Assembly: GCF_003968755.1 (NCBI RefSeq)
Contig: NZ_RYDL01000012.1
Location: 1 to 64,000, forward strand
Length of the DNA stretch: 64,000 nucleotides
Source of the DNA: Flavobacterium sp. RSP15
Lineage (GTDB): Bacteria > Bacteroidota > Bacteroidia > Flavobacteriales > Flavobacteriaceae
Direction: 5' to 3'
A program made the translations under genes and the position numbers. The notes beneath the pieces were generated by a model that saw only the letters and a list, made by a program, of their open reading frames with translations, did not search any database and was not told the DNA's origin. This document shows, piece by piece, positions 44,876 to 54,170 of this stretch. How positions within the stretch are numbered: position 1 is the stretch's first letter; every line of letters begins with the position of its first letter.

Positions 44876-45639
44876 AATTTCCAGGGTGCTTTATTAGTAT
44901 CCCATAATTCCTCCAAATGCATCTTGTCTCTCAACGTATCCATAGGTTGCCAGAATCCTTCATGTTTGAATGCCATTAATTGGTTGTCTGCTGCCAAGCC
45001 TTTTAGAGGCTCTTGTTCCCATATGGTTGCATCACCAGCTATTCTGTCAATCACTTTAGGGGACAATACAAAAAAACCTCCGTTTATCAAGGCTCCATCC
45101 CCTCTCGGTTTTTCTTGAAACTGACGCACTTCATTATCCACAATATCTAAGGCCCCAAATCTGCCCGGTGGATAAGTAGCGGTCAAAGTTGCATCTTTAC
45201 CATGGACTTTGTGAAATGTCAAAAGTGCTGCTATATCAACATCTGCAACGCCATCACCATAGGTAAAACAGAAACTTTCCTCTTCATTTAAATACTGAGC
45301 CACTCTTTTAAGCCTTCCGCCAGTCATCGAATCATCACCAGTGTCAACCAGTGTAATAGTCCACGGTTCTGCTCTTTCTTCGTGTACCACCATTTTATTG
45401 TCTTTCATGTTAAAAGTAACATCGGATTGGTGTAAGTAATAATTAGCAAAGTATTCCTTGATCACGTAGCCTTTGTAACCACAACAAATGATGAAATCAT
45501 TAATCCCATAATGCGAATACGTTTTCATAATATGCCATAAAATGGGCTTACCTCCTATTTCAACCATAGGTTTTGGCTTGGACACTGTTTCTTCACTTAA
45601 TCGAGTTCCTAACCCTCCTGCAAGAATGACTGCTTTCAT
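44863..45639 (-). CDS. rfbF: Glucose-1-phosphate cytidylyltransferase
   Basis: RfbF makes CDP-glucose from CTP and glucose-1-phosphate, the first step of the dideoxyhexose pathway. The 258-residue protein begins MKAVILAGGLGTRLSEETVS, the nucleotidyltransferase signature, and has ITLVDTGDDSMTGGRLKR and TYGDGVADVDI. It is the first gene of the rfbF-rfbG-rfbH run and has an exact TAnnTTTG promoter element 28 bp upstream. Confidence 0.95.
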   Translation of the reverse strand: MKAVILAGGLGTRLSEETVSKPKPMVEIGGKPILWHIMKTYSHYGINDFIICCGYKGYVIKEYFANYYLHQSDVTFNMKDNKMVVHEERAEPWTITLVDTGDDSMTGGRLKRVAQYLNEEESFCFTYGDGVADVDIAALLTFHKVHGKDATLTATYPPGRFGALDIVDNEVRQFQEKPRGDGALINGGFFVLSPKVIDRIAGDATIWEQEPLKGLAADNQLMAFKHEGFWQPMDTLRDKMHLEELWDTNKAPWKLWKE

Positions 45640-45854
45640 ATATTTATGATTATTGTTTTTTATAAGTCAAATGTAATTCGCATTTAATTATTGGTTTATT
45701 AAATCAATAAATGGTTATGCTCATTTCATAAATTTATATTTAATACCAATTTTTACTATTTGTAATTTATTTTTTTATTGCAATAGAATCAAGATTTACC
45801 TACAAATAATTATTATGTAATCATCTATTAAACAGCTCATTGATTAACCCTTTT
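45640..45854. other. Intergenic region with a promoter
   Basis: This 215-bp AT-rich gap contains the rfbF promoter element at 45668-45675. The rest shows no gene or repeat. Confidence 0.4.
45668..45675 (-). promoter_or_regulatory. Bacteroidetes-type -7 promoter element for rfbFGH
   Basis: On the minus strand this reads TACATTTG, an exact TAnnTTTG match, 28 bp upstream of the rfbF start codon. It would drive the long run rfbF-G-H, reductase, epimerase, wzx and glycosyltransferases. Confidence 0.5.
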
Positions 45855-46835
45855 TTAACTACTTACAAATGCATCCGAATAAAATGCATCTTCTAATAAT
45901 CCATTTTTTGTTAATAAAACTCTTGAATCTTTTATCATGTTTTCAGAACCACAGGCGTACAAAACACTATCAGATAAATCAATTTTTTTAGAAACGACAC
46001 TATCCTGAACATAGCCTTTTTCACCTATCCAGTTGACATTGCTTCTACTCAGTACTGCAATAAAATGAACTTTTATGTTTTTAAAATTAGGTTTCCAGAA
46101 TAAATCGTTTTCTGTTCTACCGCCAAAAAACAAATATATGTTTTTGTCTTTCACTTCACTACTATTTTCATCCAATTGTTCAAGAATTGCCTTGACAGGA
46201 GCAATTCCTGTTCCTGTTGCTAAAAAAACAATATTTTTTTTATTGGTCTTCCTGTAGAAAAAAGTTCCTATTGGCCCTTCAATTCTCAATAAGTCATTAA
46301 GTTTTGCTTCATTAAACAAATAATTGCTAAATCTTCCCCCTCCGTAATTCTTTATAAAAAAAACCAGATTAGATGGTGAATTCGTATTAGCAATGGAATA
46401 GCTCCTTTTGTAGTCACCTTTAATAATATTAATGTACTGGCCCGACAAATAGCGGAATGAGGCATTCGGTGGCATCCGTAATTGTAATTCTATTACATCA
46501 GAAGAAATTGCTGTGATCTTGTCCACTTTTGCTGGTAGTGTCCGCAATTGTTCGAGGCAATACCCACTCAAATCTTCAATGTCTAGTATTAAATCCGATG
46601 TGGGCGTTCGTACACAAGTTAGAATGTACCCTTTAGATTTTTCTTCTTCACTAAGCCCTGTTTCATCAGTATTGGCAAATGAAGTTCCATTGATAACTTT
46701 TGCCTTACAGGATTGACAACGACCCGTTTTACAACTGTAATCAATAGTTATATTCTCTTTTTGGGCACCACTTAGAATAGTCTCTTCAGGAGAACATAAA
46801 AAATGGATGTCGTTTTTAAGATTTATAGTAAACAT
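45855..46835 (-). CDS. CDP-6-deoxy-delta-3,4-glucoseen reductase (E3)
   Basis: This 326-residue flavoprotein passes electrons from NAD(P)H through FAD and a [2Fe-2S] centre to RfbH during removal of the 3-hydroxyl group. A plant-type ferredoxin domain holds the cluster cysteines 35, 40, 43 and 74 (DYSCKTGRCQSC...LTC). The FAD domain follows (RSYSIANTNSP), and then the NAD domain with FLATGTGIAPVKAILEQ and YACGSENMI. It resembles AscD/DdhD. It has no close operon partner on its upstream side, where a 413-bp gap occurs. Confidence 0.93.
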   Translation of the reverse strand: MFTINLKNDIHFLCSPEETILSGAQKENITIDYSCKTGRCQSCKAKVINGTSFANTDETGLSEEEKSKGYILTCVRTPTSDLILDIEDLSGYCLEQLRTLPAKVDKITAISSDVIELQLRMPPNASFRYLSGQYINIIKGDYKRSYSIANTNSPSNLVFFIKNYGGGRFSNYLFNEAKLNDLLRIEGPIGTFFYRKTNKKNIVFLATGTGIAPVKAILEQLDENSSEVKDKNIYLFFGGRTENDLFWKPNFKNIKVHFIAVLSRSNVNWIGEKGYVQDSVVSKKIDLSDSVLYACGSENMIKDSRVLLTKNGLLEDAFYSDAFVSS

Positions 46836-47248
46836 ACTGTTTTATTAATGATTTTCTACTTCTCAAATAATTAAGGTTATTTAACTTGCTTCTTTAAAAG
46901 ATGTCGCTGCTTTTCTTTAATTTTAAGTCAGTAAATTGTTTTTTCAATGAATTTTAGAAATAGTAACTGGTTAATGTCTTCTCAAACGATTAAATTTTTT
47001 TCTAAACAACTCTTGATTTGCTCAAGATTTAACAAGGTTTTTTTTACATAATTTTTCTAATTTGAACCCTAATTCAATTCAACCTAGGCAAAACTCGTTA
47101 GAACAAAATCGCTACTAGTCTTTTAATTCTAATTCTTTACTTATAACTCTAAGTACATTCGTATAGTTAGTCAGCGACATTATTTAAATTGTATTATTAT
47201 CAAGCCTAAACAACCTTCGGTATAAATTTTTGGAGTTAAATTCCTTTT
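46836..47248. other. Long gap without a gene
   Basis: This 413-bp AT-rich region lies inside the otherwise compact locus. I found no frame with recognisable similarity, no exact TAnnTTTG element and no repeat on either strand. It may be the scar of a lost gene. Confidence 0.4.
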
Positions 47249-48475
47249 TTATAACACTTGATTTGTATTCATCACACCACAAAAATCTAACACAATTTTG
47301 TCTTTTGCTATTTCTAAATTTTTAAATTCTTTATGAGCTACTAGAAACACAATAATATCAGCATTTTCTAAAGCAACTTTATAATTAGATATTTTAAATA
47401 CATGATGATCCTCAATGTTAGGTTCAACTATATAATATTCTTCATCGTTTGCATCTTGCATCACTCTTTGCGCTATATATTTAGCAGGAGATTCCCTTAA
47501 ATCATCAATATTGGGCTTGAACGCCAATCCCATGATGGCCACGCTTGCTTTTCTGCCATTTTTAATTTGGAATTCTAGCTTAGCCGTTTTTACCTGTTCG
47601 GCACACCAAAAAGATTTGTAATTATTTATTTCTCTGGCGGATGCAATGATTTTAGATTCCATAGGAAAATCGGCTACTATAAAATAAGGATCAACTGCTA
47701 TACAGTGGCCACCTACTCCACAACCGGGTTGTAAAATATTAACCCGGGGATGTTTGTTCGCCAGTTTGATTAATTCCCAAACATTGATATCGGCCTTGGC
47801 ACAAATTAACGACAGCTCATTGGCAAAAGCAATTTGAACGTCTCGTGAGGAGTTTTCTACTAATTTACACATTTCAGCCGTTCGCGCATTAGTAGGGTGC
47901 AATTCTCCTTTTACAAATTGGCTGTAAAAAGCAATGGCTTTTTGCGTGGAAGCTTCATTTACTCCGCCAATTACACGATCATTATGAACTAATTCATACA
48001 TTACATTACCTGGTAATACACGCTCAGGACAATAAGCAATGTGTATTTTGTCTTTTAATTCGGGACGTTCGTTATAAATATAATGCAACATCTTCTCGGT
48101 AGTTCCAATAGGAGAAGTCGATTCAATAATATATAAATCACCTTCTTTTAATAAGGGAAGTATAGATGTAGTGGCAGCCAGAACGAAAGAAATGTCCGGT
48201 TCGTTTTTTGCCTTAAAAGGTGTAGGAACTACGATTAAATAGGTATCTCCCACAACCGGTTTGACATCTGCTTTCAAAAACCCTTGCTGAACTGCTTTCG
48301 AGACTGCAACATCCAGTGAAGGTTCTATTATGTGAATTTTTCCAGCATTGATAATATCTACCACTTTTTGGTTGATATCCACCCCGTGTACTGAAATGTT
48401 GTTGTTTGCAATTAATGCCGATGTGGGTAGTCCAATATATCCCAAACCGATAGTTACTACTTTTGGTTGACTCAT
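47249..48475 (-). CDS. wecC: UDP-N-acetyl-D-mannosamine dehydrogenase
   Basis: WecC oxidises UDP-ManNAc at C6 to UDP-ManNAcA in two NAD-dependent steps. The 408-residue protein has the NAD motif VVTIGLGYIGLPTSALIA at the start, the catalytic cysteine in LQPGCGVGGHCIAVDPYF near residue 255, and the C-terminal UDP-binding domain (IMGLAFKPNIDDLRESP). It follows wecB after 7 bp, as expected for the ManNAcA pathway. Confidence 0.94.
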   Translation of the reverse strand: MSQPKVVTIGLGYIGLPTSALIANNNISVHGVDINQKVVDIINAGKIHIIEPSLDVAVSKAVQQGFLKADVKPVVGDTYLIVVPTPFKAKNEPDISFVLAATTSILPLLKEGDLYIIESTSPIGTTEKMLHYIYNERPELKDKIHIAYCPERVLPGNVMYELVHNDRVIGGVNEASTQKAIAFYSQFVKGELHPTNARTAEMCKLVENSSRDVQIAFANELSLICAKADINVWELIKLANKHPRVNILQPGCGVGGHCIAVDPYFIVADFPMESKIIASAREINNYKSFWCAEQVKTAKLEFQIKNGRKASVAIMGLAFKPNIDDLRESPAKYIAQRVMQDANDEEYYIVEPNIEDHHVFKISNYKVALENADIIVFLVAHKEFKNLEIAKDKIVLDFCGVMNTNQVL

Positions 48476-48482
48476 CTTTGAT

Positions 48483-49631
48483 CTATATTGTAGTTGTTAA
48501 AATCTTTTCTTTTGTTAATTCTTTAATATGATTGACTATACGTTCGCACGCTTTTCCGTCTCCGTAAGGATTATGCAATGCACTCATCTTCTCGTATCTA
48601 ACTGTGTCATTTAATAAATTATTGCATTCCAGCACAATTTTATCTGTATCAGTGCCGACCAAAATTACGGTTCCCGCCACAACTGCCTCTGGACGCTCCG
48701 TGGTGTCTCGCATAACTAAAACGGGTTTTCCTAAACTTGGCGCTTCTTCCTGTACTCCTCCACTATCTGTAATAATAAGGTAGGATTTATTCATTAACCA
48801 AACAAAGGCAGGATAGGCTAATGGATTAATTAATTTTATTGTAGAAATTTCACCCAAAATTTCATAAACCGGTCCTTTCACATGAGGATTTAAATGTACC
48901 GGATATACGATTTGAATCTCTGGATTCATCAGTGCAATTTCCTTTAAAGCATTACAAATATTAATGAAGCCTTCTCCATGATTTTCCCTCCGGTGTCCCG
49001 TTACCAATATAATGCGTTTTGTAAAATCCAAATCGTTTTTTAAAAATTCAATTTCCTTATTCTGAATTGATTTTACCCTATTAGAACTATCTAAAAGCGC
49101 ATCTATAACGGTATTTCCTGTAATTAAAATCGTGTTTTCATCAATATTCTCTATCAATAAATTTTCTTTTGAGGTAATCGTGGGAGCAAAATGAATATCA
49201 GTAATGCGGCTTGTTATCTGCCTGTTGATCTCTTCAGGAAAAGGCGAGAGCTTGTTATGGGTTCTTAAACCAGCCTCAACATGGCATACTTTAGAACCAG
49301 AATAAAAGGCCGCAACACAAGAGGCCATTGTTGTTGTGGTGTCACCATGCACATATACATAATCCGGTTGAAATTCCTCTAAAACAGGCTTCAATCCTAA
49401 AATAATATCAGATGTCAGCAAATACAGGTTCTGATTTGGCTTCATCAAATCCAAATCATAATCGGGAATAATTTCAAAAAAATCCAATACCTGATCCAAC
49501 ATTTCACGATGTTGTGCCGTAACACAAACTCTGGTATCAAATAATTCGGGGTACATTTTAAACTCTTTTACCAAAGGTGCCATTTTAATGGCTTCAGGCC
49601 GAGTTCCAAATATTATTAAATTTTTTATCAT
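48483..49631 (-). CDS. wecB: UDP-N-acetylglucosamine 2-epimerase
   Basis: WecB interconverts UDP-GlcNAc and UDP-ManNAc. The 382-residue protein has IFGTRPEAIKMAPLVKEF at the start, CVTAQHREMLDQVLDFF, VHGDTTTTMASCVAAFY, LVTGHRRENHGEGF and DSGGVQEEAPSLGKPVLVMR, all family signatures. It directly precedes wecC and supplies its substrate. It is the first gene of a two-gene unit behind a 442-bp gap. Confidence 0.95.
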   Translation of the reverse strand: MIKNLIIFGTRPEAIKMAPLVKEFKMYPELFDTRVCVTAQHREMLDQVLDFFEIIPDYDLDLMKPNQNLYLLTSDIILGLKPVLEEFQPDYVYVHGDTTTTMASCVAAFYSGSKVCHVEAGLRTHNKLSPFPEEINRQITSRITDIHFAPTITSKENLLIENIDENTILITGNTVIDALLDSSNRVKSIQNKEIEFLKNDLDFTKRIILVTGHRRENHGEGFINICNALKEIALMNPEIQIVYPVHLNPHVKGPVYEILGEISTIKLINPLAYPAFVWLMNKSYLIITDSGGVQEEAPSLGKPVLVMRDTTERPEAVVAGTVILVGTDTDKIVLECNNLLNDTVRYEKMSALHNPYGDGKACERIVNHIKELTKEKILTTTI

Positions 49632-50073
49632 TACTATTTTACAATTATTTTCTTTTAAATTTACATCGATATTATTTTACATCTACTAATTATTTCTCAC
49701 TTCAAATCGTTTATATTTTTTATTTCTTAATACTGCTTAACCTCATTGATAAAATACAGGCTGTTTTTAACCAAAACAGCCAAATTATACTTGCATTCCC
49801 ATCTTAGTTTTGCTTTGGCTAAGCTCTTGCTGTACTAATTCTACCGACTTTGTGCACATTACAATTAACATCTCACGAGAGTTCTAAACACATGTATTAA
49901 AATAATTGAAAAAATGTCATATCTTCAAATTGGCGTAGATCAATTAATCTATTCTAACTATACATTTAATTGGTATTAGTGCGGTATAAAATTTATCTAT
50001 ATGACAAGTCTTCCCTTTTGAAAAGTCTCCTAGCAAGTTATGAAACAATCAGAGCTTAGAGCACTATCCCTTC
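49632..50073. other. Long gap without a gene
   Basis: This 442-bp AT-rich gap lies between the 3' end of gmd and wecB. No frame with recognisable similarity, exact promoter element, repeat or strong hairpin was seen. It must hold the promoter of wecBC or read-through from gmd. Confidence 0.4.
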
Positions 50074-51171
50074 CTATCCAATTCTCTTCAAAATATCCAA
50101 ATCACTAGCCACCATCTCTTTCACCAATCCGGCAAGATCATATTTAGGGGTCCAACCCAGCTGTGTTTTCGATTTAGTAGGATCCCCAAGTAATAAATCA
50201 ACTTCTGTAGGACGGAAGTACTCTGGATCTACGCGAACTACTACTTTACCGAGTTCCAACTGATATAATGGATTGTTGCAAGCTGCAACTTTTGCTACTT
50301 CACTCTCATTTTCACCCTCGAATGTCAATTCCACACCTATTTCAGCAAAAGCCATAATGACAAAATCTCTAATATAGGTAGTGACACCAGTTGCTATTAC
50401 ATAATCTTCTGCTACATCTTGTTGCAAAATTCTCCACATAGCCTCTACGTAATCTTTAGCATGACCCCAATCTCGTTGTGAATTTAGATTCCCAAGATAC
50501 AGGCATTCTTGCTTTCCATGGGCAATAGCTGCAGTGGCCATCGTAATTTTACGCGTTACAAAAGTTTCACCACGTCTTGGAGACTCATGATTAAAAAGAA
50601 TACCATTACAAGCGTATATATTGTAGGCTTCACGATAGTTTTTAGTAATCCAAAAGGCGTATATTTTGGCAACACCGTAAGGAGAACGCGGATAGAACGC
50701 AGAATTTTCATCGTAAAAACCTTGCGCATTTTTATTTTCAGCCAATCCACCATACAATTCAGAGGTAGAAGCCTGATAAATTCTGGTTTTTTTTTCGAGA
50801 CCTAGGATTCTAACAGCCTCTAATATTCGTAAAGTACCTATTCCATCTACATTAGCAACATATTCTGGAGAATCAAATGAAACTTTTACGTGAGACATTG
50901 CTCCAAGGTTGTATATTTCGTCAGGTTGCACTTCCTGAATAATTCTTATGATATTGGTAGAATCCGTTAAATCACCATAGTGTAATTTAAAATTAATATG
51001 ATTCTCGTGTTGGTCTTGGTAGATATGATCAATTCGTTGCGTATTAAAAGAAGATGCACGTCTTTTTACGCCATGCACTTGATATCCTTTTTCCAATAAT
51101 AATTCAGCCAAATAAGATCCGTCTTGACCTGTGATTCCGGTTACGAGGGCAACTTTTTGTTTTGTATCCAT
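50074..51171 (-). CDS. gmd: GDP-mannose 4,6-dehydratase
   Basis: Gmd makes GDP-4-keto-6-deoxy-D-mannose, the precursor of GDP-L-fucose and GDP-rhamnose. The 365-residue protein starts with [19 protein letters not shown] and [15 protein letters not shown]. It has the active site [19 protein letters not shown] and [17 protein letters not shown], all characteristic. Its usual partner, fcl, is encoded 3.8 kb upstream, separated by the repeat-rich island. Confidence 0.96.
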   Translation of the reverse strand: MDTKQKVALVTGITGQDGSYLAELLLEKGYQVHGVKRRASSFNTQRIDHIYQDQHENHINFKLHYGDLTDSTNIIRIIQEVQPDEIYNLGAMSHVKVSFDSPEYVANVDGIGTLRILEAVRILGLEKKTRIYQASTSELYGGLAENKNAQGFYDENSAFYPRSPYGVAKIYAFWITKNYREAYNIYACNGILFNHESPRRGETFVTRKITMATAAIAHGKQECLYLGNLNSQRDWGHAKDYVEAMWRILQQDVAEDYVIATGVTTYIRDFVIMAFAEIGVELTFEGENESEVAKVAACNNPLYQLELGKVVVRVDPEYFRPTEVDLLLGDPTKSKTQLGWTPKYDLAGLVKEMVASDLDILKRIG

Positions 51172-51193
51172 TATGTTTTGTATGATATTTGAA

Positions 51194-51255
51194 TGGGTTA
51201 ATCGTTTACTATTTCGTTAACCGATTAAACCTTTTTTCTTTAAATGGTTAATCCA
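51194..51255. repeat. Palindromic GGTTAATCG/CGATTAA repeat, block A
   Basis: This is the short version of the element: GGTTAATCGTTTACTATTTC, then GTTAACCGATTAAACC and TTTAAATGGTTAATC. It stands between gmd and the antitoxin gene. The same order of pieces is found in blocks B and D almost unchanged. Confidence 0.85.
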
Positions 51256-51337
51256 TAAGGCAAACTACCTGGATTCTAAATTTCAATCCGGTCTTTTAAA
51301 AGCATGACCTGAACAAATTGTAGTGAGATGTACTGAT

Positions 51338-51637
51338 TTATAAAAATGTCAATCCTATTCGTTTGTTTAATCCTAATTCAAAAAGTCGAATCAGTGTTGA
51401 AATTTGAATATTTCCTTTTCCATTTTCAATTTTAGAAATATAACTTTTTTTAGTCCCTGTCTTTTCGGCAAGCTGTTCCTGTGTCATTTTTGCTTCTTTT
51501 CTTGCTTGCTTCAGCATTTCGCTGATAATAAACATTTGAGTGTGTTCCTCATATTTATTTCTGCTTTCTGTTCCAATTTTTCCGTGTTCAACTTCAATAA
51601 GTTGATCAAAATTAGTTACGTTGCTATATTTATCCAT
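51338..51637 (-). CDS. HigA-like XRE-family antitoxin
   Basis: This 99-residue protein has an N-terminal extension that contains KIGTESRNKYEEHTQ. A helix-turn-helix domain of the XRE type follows, with ARKEAKMTQEQLAEKTGTKKSYISKIENGKGNIQISTL near residues 46-85. It starts 2 bp after the toxin gene, with the toxin first, as is usual for HigBA-type systems. It would neutralise the toxin and repress the operon by binding the promoter before the toxin gene. Confidence 0.88.
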   Translation of the reverse strand: MDKYSNVTNFDQLIEVEHGKIGTESRNKYEEHTQMFIISEMLKQARKEAKMTQEQLAEKTGTKKSYISKIENGKGNIQISTLIRLFELGLNKRIGLTFL

Positions 51638-51639
51638 GG

Positions 51640-51978
51640 CTAATTTGTTTTAGTTGAAAAATATTCTTTTCTCAATCGTATTGCTTTTTCTAATTCGCTA
51701 TTGGGAGTTTTCTGAGTTTTCTTTTGAAAGGCATTGAATAATACAACTACGTTTCCTTTGTCGAAACAACAAAATATTCTGTAAATATTGGATTGATATT
51801 CAACTCTTATTTCATAAACTCCATCTCTTCCGGACAAATGTTTTAAAAATTTTTCAGGAACCCTGTCAACTTGCATTACCAGTTCAAGAATATTTTTAAT
51901 CTTAGCTTTTACTTTATCGTCTTGAATTTTATAAAAGTCAAGAAAGTGATTTTCGTAAAAGATTATCTGTCTACTCAT
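51640..51978 (-). CDS. HigB-like toxin (RelE/ParE superfamily, Gp49-like)
   Basis: This 112-residue protein begins MSRQIIFYENHFLDFYKIQD and has FLKHLSGRDGVYEIRVEYQSNIYRIF and LFNAFQKKTQKTP, the core of the phage-derived Gp49/HigB toxin family. Such toxins cut mRNA on the ribosome. A promoter element lies 5 bp upstream of the start codon, and the antitoxin gene follows directly. It is part of the island between gmd and fcl. Confidence 0.9.
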   Translation of the reverse strand: MSRQIIFYENHFLDFYKIQDDKVKAKIKNILELVMQVDRVPEKFLKHLSGRDGVYEIRVEYQSNIYRIFCCFDKGNVVVLFNAFQKKTQKTPNSELEKAIRLRKEYFSTKTN

Positions 51979-51982
51979 TTTG

Positions 51983-51990
51983 CAAAGTTA
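51983..51990 (-). promoter_or_regulatory. Bacteroidetes-type -7 promoter element for the toxin-antitoxin operon
   Basis: On the minus strand this reads TAACTTTG, an exact TAnnTTTG match, ending 4 bases before the toxin ATG, so the message would be leaderless. A TTG at 52011-52013 (minus strand), about 20 bp upstream, could be the -33 part. Confidence 0.55.
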
Positions 51991-52110
51991 ATTTAAAAGA
52001 TAACTTATTTCAACTTATTTAACGTCTATTTTTCTTTCTACACAAATTTTTATCACATTATAGTTACCCTAAAAGGCTGTTTTTTTTTTAGCAGGAACGA
52101 CTGATAATTT

Positions 52111-52471
52111 AATTGGTTAATAGTTTAAGTGGTTAACTGGTTAATCGTTTAACTGGTTAATCGTTGAAGTGGTTAAGTGGTTAACTGGTTAATCGTTTAC
52201 TATTTCGTTAATCGATTAAATCTTTTTCTTTAAATGGTTAATCGTTTACTTCTTCGTTAATCGATTAAACTTTTTTTTTAAATGGTTAATCGTTGAAGTG
52301 GTTAACTGGTTAATCGTTTACTATTTCGTTAATCGATTAACCCTTTCCTAAGCGATTAAACGATTAATCTTTTCTTAACCGATTAATCTTTTCTCATCGA
52401 TTAAGCGATTAAACTTTTCTTAAACGATTAAACCTTTCTTAAACGATTAACCCTTTCCTAACCGATTAAAA
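52111..52471. repeat. Palindromic GGTTAATCG/CGATTAA repeat, block B
   Basis: The first half of this 360-bp block contains six exact GGTTAATCG units with related GGTTAACTGG pieces. The second half contains the reverse complement CGATTAA spaced about every 19 bp within CTTAAACGATTAAACCTTTC-like units. The perfect palindrome TTAATCGATTAA occurs three times in the middle part. The block separates the toxin gene from the AlbA_2 pseudogene. Confidence 0.92.
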
Positions 52472-52496
52472 CTATCATAATTTACAACGAAGTTTT

Positions 52497-53852
52497 TCAT
52501 TCTACATTAGTATTTATTTTCCAATAGCCACCCGTTTTAGGCACGCCTTTGAACTCTATCTTATTTTCTTCTCTTAATGTTTTTATCCAGCGTTCTATCG
52601 TTCTTTGCGTAACTTTGAACTGTTTCTCCATAGCTAAAGCATTAGTTCCTGGATTATTTTCGATAAAAATAAGAAGCGTTTTTACACCGACATTTACACC
52701 GACATCTACACCGACATTTACCTCCTCATTTTCCCGTACACTTATTTTTTGCTTGGTGTAACGCAGCGTCAACAGAAAGCCACTCTGGATTTCGCCAAAC
52801 TCCATTTTCATAGTTGGGTATTCCTTTATCTCTTTACGAATTCGTATCAATCCACTACCGTATTTTTCAATATCACCAGTGAGATAAAACGCCTCAGCTA
52901 TCAATTTGTTGCGGGCATGGGCTTGCTAATTGTCTTTATTAAGTTCCTCTACGGTAACATTTCCATAAAGAATTCCCGGATTATAAAAAGTGATATAATT
53001 GTCGAAAATTTTTATTTGGATGTCTATGAGACTCATATAATCCCGATGAATAATCGCATTGAGCACTATTTCTCGCAATGCAGGAAGCGGATATTCGAAA
53101 ATTTCCGTCCGTTGCGTAGGCATTCCCGTTATCTCAAAAGCCACTTTGATCTGACCTATGATATAGCGCATGGTTTCTTCGACTGCGTCAAACAAGGTTC
53201 CATTCAGCATCTTGTCGTCAATAATCAACGAAGGCGTTTTTAATCTACCGAGGTGAACGTTATACCCTGTAGTTTCTTTGCCAAATAGCAACCATGCTGC
53301 ATTAGTAATTCCTTTTGCATCCACTAATTTCAGTTTTTGTAGGTTTTCTATCCAACTGCCATCCAATTTGAATCGCCCGGTAGCATTTACTTTTTCGATA
53401 AATACAGTCACTTTATATGAATCTAAATCTTCCAGACTTTTCCCCTGAGCGGGGTAGGAATCCCAGAAAAGCTGTAAAGATTGCAAACTCAAATTCGTTA
53501 TTTCTATCGCCGAAAGTTGGTGATTCGAGTTGTTAACCCGTTTGTAATACCTTCCTTTAAATGAAACTGGTTTTACGGGAAACTCATTTACCCTTAAACA
53601 AACGACTTCTTTCCCTTGGATAATTAAGGGTTCTATATCGGCAATGATACTGGGTTGTGTTTTATTTTTTATTTCATTTATCTAATTTGCGATCGTTTCC
53701 TTACCTATGAAAAAATTAGGAACCGGATTTCCTTTATCATCTAGACCTATATGTACTTTTCCTCCCTTGGTGTTGACAAAGGCACACAATGTTTCTATCG
53801 TAGTTTCATTGAAGCTGGATTTGAATTCTGTATGTTGGTTTTCTGTTTTCAA
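52497..53852 (-). pseudogene. AlbA_2-domain ATP-binding regulator with two in-frame TAG codons
   Basis: One frame of about 450 codons runs from a TTG at 53852 (LKTENQHTEFKSSFNET) to 52497. It contains an AlbA_2 domain, an ATPase-like C-terminal domain (LREIVLNAIIHRDYM, then GDIEKYGSGLIRIRKEIKEYP) and a final winged helix. TAG at 53684-53682 replaces the tryptophan of an expected AN(W)INEI. TAG at 52928-52926 replaces the residue between NKDN and QAHARN. No frameshift is seen. Two early stops and the lack of a good ATG indicate decay. A 12-bp tandem repeat codes for VNVGVDVGVNVGV before the winged helix. Confidence 0.88.
52683..52721. repeat. 12-bp tandem repeat inside the AlbA_2 pseudogene
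   Basis: The unit ACACCGACATTT occurs about three times in succession, with small changes, and codes for a repeated VGVN/VGVD linker before the winged-helix domain. Slippage in this tract would add or remove four residues without a frameshift. Confidence 0.8.
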
Positions 53853-53891
53853 TTTATTGTCCGGGGACTGTTTTTGGTCTTTTGTTGAATG

Positions 53892-54170
53892 AGTTAAGTT
53901 TTTAACTGGATAATCGGTTACTATTTCATTATCTGATTAAACTTTTTTCCTTTAAATGGTTAACTGCTTAATCGTTTAACTGGTTAATCGTTTACGATTT
54001 TGTTAGCCGATTAAACCTTTTCCTTTTAAATGGTTAATCGTTTAACTGGTTAACTGGTTAATCGTTTACTATTTCGTTAACCGATTAACCCTTTCTTAAA
54101 CGATTAAACCTTTCTTAACCGATTAAACTTTTCTTAACCAATTAACTCTTTCTTAAACGATTAAACTTTT
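53892..54170. repeat. Palindromic GGTTAATCG/CGATTAA repeat, block C
   Basis: This block has the same composition as B and D but is more diverged at its left end (GGATAATCGGTTACTATTTC). GGTTAATCG units are on the left and CGATTAA units on the right. It lies between the 5' end of the AlbA_2 pseudogene and the 3' end of the RhuM-like pseudogene, whose frame runs directly into it. Confidence 0.9.

Noticed and set aside
52749..53243. 164-codon plus-strand frame
   Set aside because: It is antisense to the AlbA_2 pseudogene, whose own frame gives clear family similarity.
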